Both the position numbers and the translations under genes were made by a program. DNA of 64,000 nt from CAWCAW01 sp963793645 (GTDB lineage: Bacteria > Actinomycetota > Acidimicrobiia > Acidimicrobiales > UBA8190). Below are positions 35,878 to 44,975 of this stretch, piece by piece. How positions within the stretch are numbered: the first letter of the stretch is position 1; the number at the start of each line of letters is the position of its first letter. The notes under the pieces were generated by a model. The model made no database searches. It saw only the letters and a list, made by a program, of their open reading frames with translations, and was not told the DNA's origin. The DNA lies in assembly GCA_963793645.1 (NCBI GenBank), contig CAWCAW010000009.1, forward strand, positions 144,401 through 208,400. Direction: 5' to 3'.

Positions 35878-36537
35878 ATGCGCCAGGCACGGCCGAAGGC
35901 ACAGTTGATGGTTGTCCTGGTACTGGTGACGTGTCCCGTGCTGATGGAGTCGGGCCCGGCCACAGCAACGCCACCATCGGGCGCCATGGCAAAAGCCGCG
36001 CTGCTGGCCGCGGCGACGTCTTCGCATGCCTTGGCCGCCGGAACCGGCAAGGCCGCGAAATGGCTCGCCGTCGTCGGTGTGGGCCTCGTCGTGCTCGGTG
36101 GCGCTCTCCTCGTGGCGTTGGACGACACGCGGCGCCTGCGCCGAGGCCTTGGGTACCTCGACCCCAGGGTCCCCTCCCGAGGACGAAAAGGCGTGCACAG
36201 CGCCAACACCCGCGTGGCCATCCTCGGAAGGGTCGCCACCACGTCGAACGGGTCGAGGACTCACGCTCTGACGTTGTACGAAGGACTGGCCCCGGGCTAG
36301 TACTGCGATCCTGGCGATGCCACCCGAGCGCGCTACTGGGACGGGGCCGCTTTGAGCCACTCGTCGCAGCCCGCAGAGCCTCTGGCCTCGCCTCGATTTT
36401 CGCTTGCCGCCGCGTACCAAGGGCTTGCGCCCGGCTGGTACCGAATGGCGGAGAACCCGACGCTGGCCCGGCACTGGGACGGTGAAGTGCTGAGTCAAGA
36501 GATGCGCCACGTCATGGCGGAGGTCCGGTCCTTGTAA
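35878..36537 (+). pseudogene. DUF2510 membrane protein interrupted by an amber codon
   Basis: A secreted or membrane protein of about 219 codons broken by TAG at 36298-36300. Before the stop: a signal-like N terminus (LMVVLVLVTCPVLMESGPATA) and a transmembrane helix (WLAVVGVGLVVLGGALLVAL). At the stop the frame reads LYEGLAPG-stop-YCDPGDATRARYWDGAALS, where DUF2510 has an invariant Trp (GWYxDP...RYWDG), so TGG became TAG. The same frame continues to a second, intact DUF2510 copy (LAPGWYRMAENPTLARHWDGEVLS). GGAGG precedes the ATG. A single transition restores the gene; it is broken or read through. Confidence 0.8.
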
Positions 36538-36546
36538 CGTGCGCCC

Positions 36547-37317
36547 ATGGGCACGCGCCCGGGCCGCGCCGGTGACGCCGATTACGGACGGATCGGGGCC
36601 GCCTATGCTCGCTACCGACAGGCCGACCCGCGCATCGCACGCGTTGTGCACGAGGCCTTGGGACCGGCGCACACCGTCCTCAACGTGGGCGCCGGCACGG
36701 GCTCCTATGAGCCCCAAGACCGCGCCGTCACCGCTATCGAACCATCCGAGGCGATGCGCGCCCAGCGTCCGGGCCATGTAGCGGTGGCGCTGGACGCCAC
36801 CGCCGAGGATCTCCCCTTCGCCGACGACTCGTTCGATGCCGCCATGGCGATCTTGAGCGTCCATCAGTGGCACGACCTGCGCGCTGGACTGGGCGAGATG
36901 CGCCGAGTCGTGCGTGGCCCGGTGGTGATCTTGACCTGCGATCCGGATTTGGTCTGCCGTTTTTGGCTCAACGAGTACGCGCCGGAGGTACTCGAGACCG
37001 AGGCCCGCCGCTACCCGTCGTCACAGCTGCTGGCCGATGCACTGGGTGGGCCAGTCCGGCAACGAAACGTGCCCATCCCCATCGACTGCGTCGACGGGTT
37101 CAACGAGGCGTACTACGGCCGCCCCGAAGCCCTCTTGGACGCAGAAGCACGAGGCTCGTGCTCGGCGTGGAGCTTTGTCGGCCAGTCCGTGCATGATCGA
37201 TTTGCTCGGGACTTGAGTGGCGACCTCGATGACGGGACATGGGACGTCCGTTTCGGGGAACTACGCAGCCGGCCCAGTTGGGACGGTTCGTTGGTGTTGG
37301 TGGTGGCCGATCCCTAA
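36547..37317 (+). CDS. Class I SAM-dependent methyltransferase
   Basis: A 256-residue methyltransferase: motif I VLNVGAGTGSYEP, motif II region VTAIEPSEAM, and the post-motif DLPFADDSFDAAMAILSVHQW typical of methyltransferase type 11. The C-terminal half is helical and could bind a small-molecule acceptor that is not identifiable. TAACGT lies six bases before the ATG, pointing to its own leaderless promoter inside the intergenic gap after the DUF2510 remnant. Confidence 0.85.
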   Translation: MGTRPGRAGDADYGRIGAAYARYRQADPRIARVVHEALGPAHTVLNVGAGTGSYEPQDRAVTAIEPSEAMRAQRPGHVAVALDATAEDLPFADDSFDAAMAILSVHQWHDLRAGLGEMRRVVRGPVVILTCDPDLVCRFWLNEYAPEVLETEARRYPSSQLLADALGGPVRQRNVPIPIDCVDGFNEAYYGRPEALLDAEARGSCSAWSFVGQSVHDRFARDLSGDLDDGTWDVRFGELRSRPSWDGSLVLVVADP

Positions 37318-37344
37318 GTCGTCGTGCGCGGCCGCGCCCGTGTC

Positions 37345-38334
37345 TCAGGTGGGCGCACGGCGATGGGGCAACGCTTCGGGGTTGATGACGTTGGTCGGGG
37401 TGCCCGCGCCAAAGGCATTGATCTGGTCGAAGATGTCGCTGAATTGGAGTTCCCATTCCTCACGCGTGACGTACCCGAGATGGGGGGTGCACACCACGTT
37501 CTGCATACCAAGGAGAGGATTGCTGGTGTCGTTCATGGGCTCAACGTCATACGCGTCGATGGCGGCCAGCCCGGGCCGGCCCGCCCGCAGCGCGGCCAGC
37601 AAAGCCCCTGGCTCGATCAGCCCCGCCCGGCTGGTGTTGACCAACAGCGCATCGGGCTTCATGCGACCGAGATCCGATCCGGTGACGACACCGCGTGTCG
37701 ACGGCACCAGGCGCAGGTGCAGGGACACGACATCGCACGTCTCAAAAAAGGCGTCCTTTGACGCGGCGGGCACCAGGCCGTCCGACAGAGCACGCTCGCG
37801 CGCCGACGGGCTGCCCCAAACCATGACGTCCATGCCGAAAGCGCGCCCGTAGCCGGCCACCACGCTGCCGATTCGGCCATAGCCGTAGATGCCCAGGATC
37901 TTGGACCGCACTGTGCGGCCCATGGCGCTTTGCCAGCGTCCGGCCTGCAACGCACGGACTTGTTGAGGAAGATGGCGCATGGCCGCCAGCACGAGAGCCC
38001 ACGTCAACTCGGCGGTGGCATAGGAGGGCGAGTCGGAATGCAGGTTCGAGGACACCACGATGCCCAGCGCGCTACAGGTGTCCACGTCGATGTGCGGGTA
38101 CGCGCTGCGCTGGCTGATGAGGCGCAGGTTGGGAAGGGCTTGGAGAAGATTCGATCTGATGGGGGTGCGTTCCCTAATGAGGACGAGAGCATCGGCGTCT
38201 CGTAGGCGTTGCGTCAAGACCCCTACGTCGTCAGTGTGATCTGTCCACACGGTGACGTCGTGGCCGTCCAATTTGGCGAAGCAATCGAGGGTCCGAAGGG
38301 TGTCCAGGTAATCATCGAGGATGGCGACATTCAT
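37345..38334 (-). CDS. D-2-hydroxyacid dehydrogenase family protein
   Basis: A 329-residue NAD-dependent 2-hydroxyacid dehydrogenase. KILGIYGYGRIGSVVAGYGRAFGMDVMVWG is the coenzyme motif; the catalytic residues are in LVNTSRAGLIE (Arg), DVEPMNDTSNPLLG (Glu) and TPHLGYVT (His). It resembles phosphoglycerate dehydrogenase-like proteins, but lacks a regulatory ACT domain. The ATG at 38334 is chosen because MNVAILDDY is the family's usual beginning. Confidence 0.88.
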   Translation of the reverse strand: MNVAILDDYLDTLRTLDCFAKLDGHDVTVWTDHTDDVGVLTQRLRDADALVLIRERTPIRSNLLQALPNLRLISQRSAYPHIDVDTCSALGIVVSSNLHSDSPSYATAELTWALVLAAMRHLPQQVRALQAGRWQSAMGRTVRSKILGIYGYGRIGSVVAGYGRAFGMDVMVWGSPSARERALSDGLVPAASKDAFFETCDVVSLHLRLVPSTRGVVTGSDLGRMKPDALLVNTSRAGLIEPGALLAALRAGRPGLAAIDAYDVEPMNDTSNPLLGMQNVVCTPHLGYVTREEWELQFSDIFDQINAFGAGTPTNVINPEALPHRRAPT

Positions 38335-38444
38335 CGGCACCAGTTGTAGCAGGCGCCGCCCGAGACCTCGCTCGTAACGCGGCAATCGGCACTCCCATCA
38401 AATACGCTCCGGCGAGATGTTTGTCGACCGACCAAGGGGCCACC

Positions 38445-38546
38445 ATGAAGGCGCTTCGTCGTGCATGGACCCGACGCGTCGAGGTGGTACGACGACTTAC
38501 CGACGAGGAGGAGCTCGCCGCCGCCATCTTGGTCAAGCGGCCGTGA
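38445..38546 (+). CDS. Small basic/acidic peptide ORF, 33 aa
   Basis: An ORF of 33 codons: MKALRRAWTRRVEVVRRL followed by an acidic and hydrophobic half (TDEEELAAAILVKRP). AAGGGG lies six bases before the ATG. The Arg-rich amphipathic helix is protein-like, but no family is known and the length allows chance. It sits in the gap between the dehydrogenase gene and a small minus-strand gene. Confidence 0.4.
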   Translation: MKALRRAWTRRVEVVRRLTDEEELAAAILVKRP

Positions 38547-38556
38547 GCGAAGGCCC

Positions 38557-38760
38557 TTAGGTCCGCTGCCACTCGTGGAGGGTGTCGCCCTGGTGCGACA
38601 GGACCAAACCATGGTCGGCGGCCAAGGTGCGGGCCTCGTACTGGCTCATGGCCCGGTGATCATGGCCCCCGTCGTCGTACTCGAAGGTGGCCACTCCGGG
38701 ACCCTTGGCATGCTCTCGCCACACCAGGCGCCTCACGGAGGAGTTTTGGGTGTCGGTCAT
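38557..38760 (-). CDS. Hypothetical protein, 67 aa
   Basis: A 67-residue polar protein (MTDTQNSSVRRLVWREHAKG at the start, then GHDHRAMSQYEARTLAADHG and HEWQRT). No family recognised. The ATG has TATCGT exactly six bases upstream on the minus strand, the leaderless spacing found elsewhere in the window. It is divergent from the DUF2510/CAP-like gene. Confidence 0.55.
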   Translation of the reverse strand: MTDTQNSSVRRLVWREHAKGPGVATFEYDDGGHDHRAMSQYEARTLAADHGLVLSHQGDTLHEWQRT

Positions 38761-38899
38761 AGCTGAACGATACTTTGGCCACAGACGAGATCCGGCTGGT
38801 GGCGTAGGCCAGGGCTCGGGGCCATCCCCAGATTTGGTGATGACAGAGGAGCACTTCGCTGGCCACCATGTGTCCGGCCCACGGTCTGACAGAGGCGGC

Positions 38900-40300
38900 A
38901 TGGAAAGCGACGATCGACAAGGCACTCGGTTCTTCGATGAGGACCTGATCGTCGCTTATCGCACCCTCCCCCCCGGATGGTATCGAGACATCGCCAACCC
39001 GGCCCTAGGCCGCTACTGGGACGGATCGACGCTGAGTCACGAACGGCGTGTCGTGGTGGCGGGACTAGAGCCGACCCCGCCTCGCCCGGTGGCCGCGCCG
39101 GTGGTGGTGGCGGGATGGTATGCCGATCCGCACGCCAGCGGACGTTGTCGCTACTGGGACGGTCGGGGTTGGACCCGTTGGACACAGGCTCTCGACACCA
39201 CCGGTCGCGCCCCGCGACATGCACATGCGACGCAGCGGCCGGCGAGGTGGACGGTCAGATTGCCGGTCGCCTTGATATCGGGAGGAGTCGCCCTGCTGTT
39301 GCTTGTTTCCATCGTGGGACCAGTGTCAAAGGACCACGGCACCTCGATTCGCCTTTCGGCGAAGGCAGCGACGCCATCGTCGCTGCCGGCGCGCGCCCCG
39401 ACGCCAACCACACCGTCGACGACCACGGCGGCGGTACCCACCACCACGGTGCCCACTACCACCGTGCCCACCACCACCGTGCCGACAGCCACCGTGCCGA
39501 CAGCCACCGTGCCGACAGCCGCACCGCGAACCACGATCGCCTCCCATGAGGTCGCCGAGAGATCCACTTGGTCCCCCAGTGCACCCGCCACGACGGTCTC
39601 TTCGTCTCGTGTCACGTCGCCACCGGCTCGAGCGCCCTCGATTTCGACCACACCCGCCGCCCTGGACGCCACCCTGCCCGAACCCACGACGGACATCGCG
39701 CCCTCGCCGAATTTCGTCGACTTCTGCTCGGCCACCACCTATGACGACTCGATCGGCTGCCTCTTGGCCGTGCTGTTCGCCACCAACAACGCCCGGGCCA
39801 CACTCGGGTTGGCACCGATGACGCTACCGACGAACTGGCTATCGCTGTCCCCCACCGAACAGCTCTTCGTCGCCACCAATATGGAGCGGACGGTACGAGG
39901 GTTGGCTCCACTCTCTGCGTTGGACGTCGAGCTCGACAACGCCGCCGGGCAAGGGGTCACCACCGCCACCGACCCCGAGCCTCCAGCCGGACTTTCGTGG
40001 ACCGAGTGGGGTGGCAACTGGATCGACGACATCGGCAATCCACTCGAAGCCCTTTACTTCTGGATGTACGACGATGGTCTTGGATCGGGAAACGTCGATT
40101 GCACCACAGCCGACACGAGCGGCTGTTGGTCGCATTGGCGAAACGTCACCCTTCCCCTGGCCTGCACGCAGTGTTTGATGGGCACCGCGTGGGGACAAAG
40201 CGCTCAGGGTGCCGTGGTGGCCACGCAGCTCATCGTCGAAACCGACAGCCCCTTGACCACCGTCTTCACGTGGGCGCAGGAGCAGGCTTTTCTCCCCTGA
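38900..40300 (+). CDS. Membrane protein with two DUF2510 motifs, Thr-rich stalk and SCP/CAP-like extracellular domain
   Basis: A 466-residue protein. The cytoplasmic part carries two DUF2510 copies (LPPGWYRDIANPALGRYWDGSTLS and VAGWYADPHASGRCRYWDGRGW); a transmembrane helix follows (LPVALISGGVALLLLVSIVG, near residue 125). Outside come a Thr/Val/Pro pentapeptide repeat stalk and a C-terminal domain of about 190 residues (NNARATLGLAPMTLP, EQLFVATNMERTVRGLAPL, WGGNWIDDIGNPLEALYFWMYDDG), which recalls SCP/CAP-like domains by the NMER(T)xxGL motif, with four cysteines toward the end. Role unknown, presumably at the cell surface. Confidence 0.75.
   Translation: MESDDRQGTRFFDEDLIVAYRTLPPGWYRDIANPALGRYWDGSTLSHERRVVVAGLEPTPPRPVAAPVVVAGWYADPHASGRCRYWDGRGWTRWTQALDTTGRAPRHAHATQRPARWTVRLPVALISGGVALLLLVSIVGPVSKDHGTSIRLSAKAATPSSLPARAPTPTTPSTTTAAVPTTTVPTTTVPTTTVPTATVPTATVPTAAPRTTIASHEVAERSTWSPSAPATTVSSSRVTSPPARAPSISTTPAALDATLPEPTTDIAPSPNFVDFCSATTYDDSIGCLLAVLFATNNARATLGLAPMTLPTNWLSLSPTEQLFVATNMERTVRGLAPLSALDVELDNAAGQGVTTATDPEPPAGLSWTEWGGNWIDDIGNPLEALYFWMYDDGLGSGNVDCTTADTSGCWSHWRNVTLPLACTQCLMGTAWGQSAQGAVVATQLIVETDSPLTTVFTWAQEQAFLP
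39434..39521 (+). repeat. 15-bp tandem repeat encoding the Thr/Val/Pro stalk
   Basis: Five to six copies of a 15-base unit (CCCACCACCACCGTG with variants GCCGACAGCCACCGT) encode repeated TTTVP and TATVP pentapeptides just outside the membrane helix. The number of copies is likely to vary between strains. Confidence 0.8.
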
Positions 40301-40364
40301 GGTAACTCGTGGCTGCGCCTCGGTTCACGGCGCGTCGCGACCAGATGCGACAGACTTCTCGTCG

Positions 40365-42095
40365 GTGAGGACAGGGCGCAGATCCAGGGTCGGTGCCTCA
40401 CGCCGTAGCTGGATGGTGATGGCGCTCTCCGCCGCACTGGCCACCGTCACCTCCGCCTGCGCAGCGTCGGCGCCCGCAACTCCTTTGGGGACCAGGACCG
40501 CGACCGGGGCCCCCACTACCGTCATCCCGGCGGCGGCAATACCGCTCAGTGCCAATCCGGCCACGGGCCCCGCCGGGCCACTGCACGCCCCGGGTGGACC
40601 CTTTCTCGAGGATCGCTACGGTCGCGTCGTTCTCATGCATGGCGTCGACCTCGTCTACAAAGTCCCGCCCTTCGAAGTGGAAGTCAACGGTGCGGGGCCC
40701 AACGTGCTCACCGGGCCGGAGGTCCAGCGGATGGCTGCCCTCGGGTTCGACGTGGTACGGCTGGGAATCATCTGGAATGGCCTTGAGCCCGGCACGGCCG
40801 CCATCAACGACCCGGCCATCTGCACGCCCGGCACGCCGCGGCCGTCGGGGCCTGGGCAGTTCAACTCGTCGGTGTTCGACTCCTACCTGACGAATCTCGA
40901 TGCCACCATCGCTCTTTTGGGTCACTACGGCATTTACTCCCTCATTGACATGCACCAAGACGTCTACAACGAGGCGTTCGGCGGCGAGGGGGCACCCAAC
41001 TGGGCCGTATGCACGAACGGAGCCAAGCCGAAACCGGAGCTGAACATTCCCAACTGGAGTGTGAACCTCCAAGGTCCCGGAGTCGTCACCGCCTACTCCC
41101 ACTTCTGGAACAACGACGTGGTCGGCAATTTGCAAGGTGAGTTCGACTCCGTGTGGACGAAGGTGGCCGCCCACTTCCGCAGCAACCCTTGGGTCATCGG
41201 CTATGACCCCTTCAACGAGCCCTACGGCGCCGGACTCCCTCCCGCCGGCAGCGGCGTGCAGTTCGACGCCGATCTCCAGTGCTTCTACACCGGGCGCGCC
41301 GACAGCGGGACGAACCAAGGCGGACAGACGCCCTCCTGTCCACGAGACGACCCCGAGGAGGGTTTGATCCCGAGGATCGAAAGCGCCGACCCCAATCACC
41401 TCGTTTTCTACGAAGGGAACTATGCGACCGACTCGGGGCCCGTCAATCACGTCGGAGCCATGCCTTTCCCGCGCCTCGTGCTCAACTTTCACGACTACTG
41501 CTTCCTCCACGTACCCAACGGCCCCGAGGCGCCCAACTTCGCATCGATCTGCGGACCAACCGAGAACGTCGTGTTCAACGAGCATTCGACCGAGCGCGCC
41601 CGCGACGCCACGCGTCAACAAGCCGGCGGCCCGGCCTGGTTGCTGACTGAATTCGGCGCCACCACAGATGCCGCCGACCTAGGCCGAATCACTGCCGATG
41701 CCAATACACATCTGGTGGGGTGGATCTACTGGCAGTGGATCAACTATGACGACCCCACGGGATCCCACACCTCGGGGTTGTGGCCCCCCACAGCCCCCAC
41801 GGCCGCCATGGTGCCGGTGCTCTCTCAGACCTACCCATCGGCCATTGCCGGCACCCCCACGGGCACGTCTTTCAACCCGGTCTCGGGCCGTTTTACCCTG
41901 CGGTACCGGTCCGACCCGCACATAACCGAGCCCACCGTCATCGTCGTGCCCGTGTCGGTGCACTACGCCGACGGCTACTGCGCATCGGCGACCGGCGCGC
42001 AGATCACTTCCGCGCCGGGCGCCGAATACGTGGACATTCAAAATGGCTCGACGGCGACCGACGTCAACGTCACCATCAGTCCCGGCGCCTGCTGA
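40365..42095 (+). CDS. Glycoside hydrolase family 5, endoglycoceramidase-like lipoprotein
   Basis: A 576-residue exported enzyme. The signal ends in a lipobox cysteine (LATVTSAC, near residue 32). The GH5 barrel shows MAALGFDVVRLGIIWNGLEPG, LIDMHQDVYNEAFGG, the acid/base glutamate E285 in GYDPFNEPYG and the nucleophile E429 in WLLTEFGATTD. A C-terminal beta domain (LRYRSDPHITEPTVIVVP) is typical of endoglycoceramidases, which cleave glycans from glycosphingolipids. Whether the substrate is a glycolipid or another beta-glycoside is unknown. GTG start at 40365. Confidence 0.87.
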   Translation: MRTGRRSRVGASRRSWMVMALSAALATVTSACAASAPATPLGTRTATGAPTTVIPAAAIPLSANPATGPAGPLHAPGGPFLEDRYGRVVLMHGVDLVYKVPPFEVEVNGAGPNVLTGPEVQRMAALGFDVVRLGIIWNGLEPGTAAINDPAICTPGTPRPSGPGQFNSSVFDSYLTNLDATIALLGHYGIYSLIDMHQDVYNEAFGGEGAPNWAVCTNGAKPKPELNIPNWSVNLQGPGVVTAYSHFWNNDVVGNLQGEFDSVWTKVAAHFRSNPWVIGYDPFNEPYGAGLPPAGSGVQFDADLQCFYTGRADSGTNQGGQTPSCPRDDPEEGLIPRIESADPNHLVFYEGNYATDSGPVNHVGAMPFPRLVLNFHDYCFLHVPNGPEAPNFASICGPTENVVFNEHSTERARDATRQQAGGPAWLLTEFGATTDAADLGRITADANTHLVGWIYWQWINYDDPTGSHTSGLWPPTAPTAAMVPVLSQTYPSAIAGTPTGTSFNPVSGRFTLRYRSDPHITEPTVIVVPVSVHYADGYCASATGAQITSAPGAEYVDIQNGSTATDVNVTISPGAC

Positions 42096-42114
42096 ACACG
42101 GGCGGATCCAACAC

Positions 42115-42588
42115 GTGACTCCGGAACCGGCCCCGCTCATTCGACCGGCCACCTCTGAGGACAGGGGCGAGGTGGCCCGCATGGCCATGGAGCTTTGGCC
42201 CGATGACCACAGCGAGGAACTTGCTGAGTTCGATCATTGGCTTGACCATCGCGAGCCTGCCACGGAGATCGCCGTGGCTGATGGGGCCGGAGACGGGCTC
42301 TGCGGTTTCGTATGGCTGGCCGAACGCCGATGGGCCGAAGGGTGCCCAGGGGGGCCGGTTGGCTACGTCGAAGGGTGGTACGTCAATGCCGACTCTCGAC
42401 ATCACGGGATCGGCCGACTGCTTATGGACTACGCGTTGAGCTGGTGCCGGCGGCGCGGCTATGAGCATCTGGGATCCGATGCCGAGCTTGACAACTCCGT
42501 AAGTATCGCCGCCCACACTTCGATCGGGTTTGCCGAGGTGGGCCGGTCCGTCCACTTCGCTCGTCGCGTCCCCCTCCACGGGCCATAG
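42115..42588 (+). CDS. GNAT acetyltransferase, aminoglycoside 6'-N-acetyltransferase-like
   Basis: A 157-residue GNAT protein. Acetyl-CoA binding is by NADSRHHGIGRLLMDYALSW (R/Q-x2-G-x-G/A pattern); VGYVEGWYV precedes it and SDAELDNSVSIAAHTSIGFAEVGRSVHFAR at the end is the AAC(6')-I family pattern. Similarity to AAC(6') proteins suggests an amine substrate, but resistance activity cannot be inferred from this alone. The start is a GTG at 42115; it follows the GH5 gene by 19 bases. Confidence 0.82.
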   Translation: MTPEPAPLIRPATSEDRGEVARMAMELWPDDHSEELAEFDHWLDHREPATEIAVADGAGDGLCGFVWLAERRWAEGCPGGPVGYVEGWYVNADSRHHGIGRLLMDYALSWCRRRGYEHLGSDAELDNSVSIAAHTSIGFAEVGRSVHFARRVPLHGP

Positions 42589-42631
42589 GCGAGGCGCGAC
42601 GCCCGACGTCCACGCGCCGTCGTGCTACTCG

Positions 42632-44110
42632 TTACGTCCCAAAGGCGCGAAGGGTTCCGTCCTGATTCCCGGCCAGGATGGTGTTGCCCGACACCGTCGG
42701 TGGGCCCCAGAACCAATACTTGGGGGCCCCGTACAGGCCGCTGTCCCCCGAACCGGGCACGGGCTCGGTAAACGAAAAGAGCGTTGACCCGCTCGAGCTC
42801 GAAAGGACATCAAGGTCACGGCCGGCACCCACGATGACCAGACCGGGAACCTGTGTCACCGCCCCCTCGACTCCTCCCGCCAAAGTCACCTGCCACTGGG
42901 GCTGGCCGGTGGCCGGATTAAGAGCAGCCAGAGTCCCGATGCAGCCGTTGGCGGCACTATTCAACGCCACTCCCGCCACTATGACGGGGGACCCCGGTCC
43001 CGCCCACGAAGACGGCGAGATGGTGTTGTTGCAGTTGGCGTTGGAGCCGGCCAGGCTCGTCGTGAAGGTCGTCTTCGATTCGGCTTGGTACTGCCAGATC
43101 GGCCCGGCCGCCAGGTCCCCGCGATCGAGTGCGTAGTAGATGCCGTTTTTGTTCTCGGCACCCACAAGTTGCCGTGTCACTCCCCCGATGGTGGCGCTGA
43201 AGAGCGTGGGCGTAGCGCCGAAGTCCGAATCAGCGGGATGTTGAGATAGCGGCACTTGCCAAAGCGACGTAATGGCCAGCGTCGAGGGGTTCAGTTTCAA
43301 AATGGCATCCTGATAGCGAGAATCGCAGATGTCGTTGGATGTGCCGATGAAAATCGAGTTATTAGCGGCATCGACGGCCGGTGACGACCACGCCCCCGGG
43401 CCGTGACACTTGGCCGGCAAGAACGATGCGAAGGTGATCGACTTTTCGAGCGCACCGGTGGCCGCGTTGAGGCGCACGATTCGACCGAATTCCTGAGGAC
43501 AACCCTGCCAGGACGCCACTCCGACATACAGGCTTCCGTCGTAGTAGGCCGGTGAACTCCAGATGGAGTCGCCCGCTTCGGTCCGCAGCGGCGTCTGCCA
43601 GATGACATGGCCGTTGGCGGCATTGAGCGCAACCATCTGGCCATTACCGCCGCCCACCCACACCACTTCCTTGCCGTTGATGGTGCCCACCGTGGGCGTG
43701 CTCAAGATGCCCAAGGTGGCCAGACCGTAGATACAACCCGGCGGTCGCGCCGTCGTACCCAGTGATGTCGACCATACGGGGGTGCCCGACACGCTGGTGG
43801 CGTGCATGATGCCGCTCCAGTCACCCCAATACACAACGCCGTCATCGACGATGGGCTGATCCGAGATGGGCGTCGTTTCCGAGACGTGCCATTGCTGAGT
43901 GAGCGATGGCGCGTTGGATGGGGTGATCGAGGTGTCCGTCGAGTACCCCGTACGGGCGCTGTTGCCGTCATAGGTTGCCGAGGCACTGCCGGTCGTCGAG
44001 ATCGCCTTCGGTGCCACGGTCGTCGAGCCACAGGCGGCGATCGATAGGCAGATGAGGAACAAACCCACCGTCAATGCCGACCGCCCGCGCTGCCTTTGCA
44101 TCGCCCCCAC
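42632..44110 (-). CDS. PQQ-like beta-propeller lipoprotein
   Basis: A 492-residue exported lipoprotein; the signal LTVGLFLICLSIAAC ends in a lipobox. Repeated blades of the PQQ/BamB type are visible (DGVVYWGDWSGIMHATSVSGTPVWST, NGQMVALNAANGHVIWQT, LAALNPATGQPQWQVTL, and the closing GNTILAGNQDGTLRAFGT). Six cysteines suggest extracellular disulfides. The PQQ-binding residues cannot be confirmed, so it may be a structural propeller rather than an enzyme. It is convergent with the GNAT gene. Confidence 0.83.
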   Translation of the reverse strand: MGAMQRQRGRSALTVGLFLICLSIAACGSTTVAPKAISTTGSASATYDGNSARTGYSTDTSITPSNAPSLTQQWHVSETTPISDQPIVDDGVVYWGDWSGIMHATSVSGTPVWSTSLGTTARPPGCIYGLATLGILSTPTVGTINGKEVVWVGGGNGQMVALNAANGHVIWQTPLRTEAGDSIWSSPAYYDGSLYVGVASWQGCPQEFGRIVRLNAATGALEKSITFASFLPAKCHGPGAWSSPAVDAANNSIFIGTSNDICDSRYQDAILKLNPSTLAITSLWQVPLSQHPADSDFGATPTLFSATIGGVTRQLVGAENKNGIYYALDRGDLAAGPIWQYQAESKTTFTTSLAGSNANCNNTISPSSWAGPGSPVIVAGVALNSAANGCIGTLAALNPATGQPQWQVTLAGGVEGAVTQVPGLVIVGAGRDLDVLSSSSGSTLFSFTEPVPGSGDSGLYGAPKYWFWGPPTVSGNTILAGNQDGTLRAFGT

Positions 44111-44213
44111 TCTCCGAAACCGTTTCCGTCACCCACGTTGCATGCGACGTACCGAAGCTGCGCAGCTTATCGAGAAGCTCCCCGTCAACCGCGACCGATA
44201 ACTCGGACCACGA

Positions 44214-44939
44214 TCACGAGACCTCCTCAGGCGGAGTGAACTGGTCGAGGTCATAGATACCAAGGCTCTGCTCGATGGCCGCTACCTTGGCCACGGTCTC
44301 ACTGAAGCCCTGGGGCCCAAACTGCCGGCGCTGAAGCTCCGCGAACGTCAGGCCCAACTCGTTCAAATCCTCGGGGGTCGAGATGGCGCGCAAGGCCGGA
44401 AAAACCACGGTGTCCTCGCGCGCTTCGTGCGGCTGGTACATGCGCACGAACGCCGTCATGGCCACACTGACCTGCCCCGCAGCACCGGCAGACGGCGCTG
44501 GGCTGTTCGTCGCGGCCAGGATCATTTGGGTCAGCTGACGACCTCGGGCGTGTTGAACCAGCAGGGTGTCAACCGTCTCGATCAGTTGGCCCGCCCTTCG
44601 CAACAACGGGAAGACGTATCCCTCTTCGAGAGCCTCGTGAAAGCTCTCGATGAAGTCGTGGATGATCTCAGCACCGTCGTGGACGGCGACGGCCGACGCC
44701 GGATCCCCGGCGGTGATCCGATCCGTGCACTCCTCGTAGATCAACAGGACCCGCTTGAGGATGCCGTGTTCTTCCATCAAGTCGACGTCAGGAGGGGTTG
44801 TGCTCGACAACGAGGCGGCCGGCGCGGTGGCGAGGTTTCCGATTTCGGTACCAACGGCGCCGATGACAAGACCGGCCCCGCCGGCGCCAAGCAACCGCCG
44901 ACGGGTGATGGGGTGCGGGCGTGGCGATGTGTCAGCCAT
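44214..44939 (-). CDS. Tat-exported hemerythrin-like protein
   Basis: A 241-residue protein with a twin-arginine signal (TRRRLLGAGGAGLVIGAVG) and a hemerythrin-like four-helix bundle. Metal-ligand candidates are DLMEEHGILKRVLLIYEE, the HDFIESFHEALEEGYVFPLL helix, VQHARGRQLTQMI and MYQPHEAREDTVVFPAL. It would bind a diiron centre outside the membrane and could sense or carry oxygen, or store iron. It follows the secreted-repeat lipoprotein gene on the same strand by 36 bases, probably in one transcript under the IdeR-like box. Confidence 0.83.
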   Translation of the reverse strand: MADTSPRPHPITRRRLLGAGGAGLVIGAVGTEIGNLATAPAASLSSTTPPDVDLMEEHGILKRVLLIYEECTDRITAGDPASAVAVHDGAEIIHDFIESFHEALEEGYVFPLLRRAGQLIETVDTLLVQHARGRQLTQMILAATNSPAPSAGAAGQVSVAMTAFVRMYQPHEAREDTVVFPALRAISTPEDLNELGLTFAELQRRQFGPQGFSETVAKVAAIEQSLGIYDLDQFTPPEEVS

Positions 44940-44975
44940 GGATACCGGAGAAACGAACGCGAGCCACGTTCCTAG

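Noticed and set aside
36298..36300. TAG read as pyrrolysine
   Set aside because: No pyl genes are visible and the site is an invariant Trp in the family, so mutation or error is simpler.
40398..41621. 407-codon minus-strand frame
   Set aside because: Antisense to the GH5 gene, which has intact catalytic motifs and a signal peptide.
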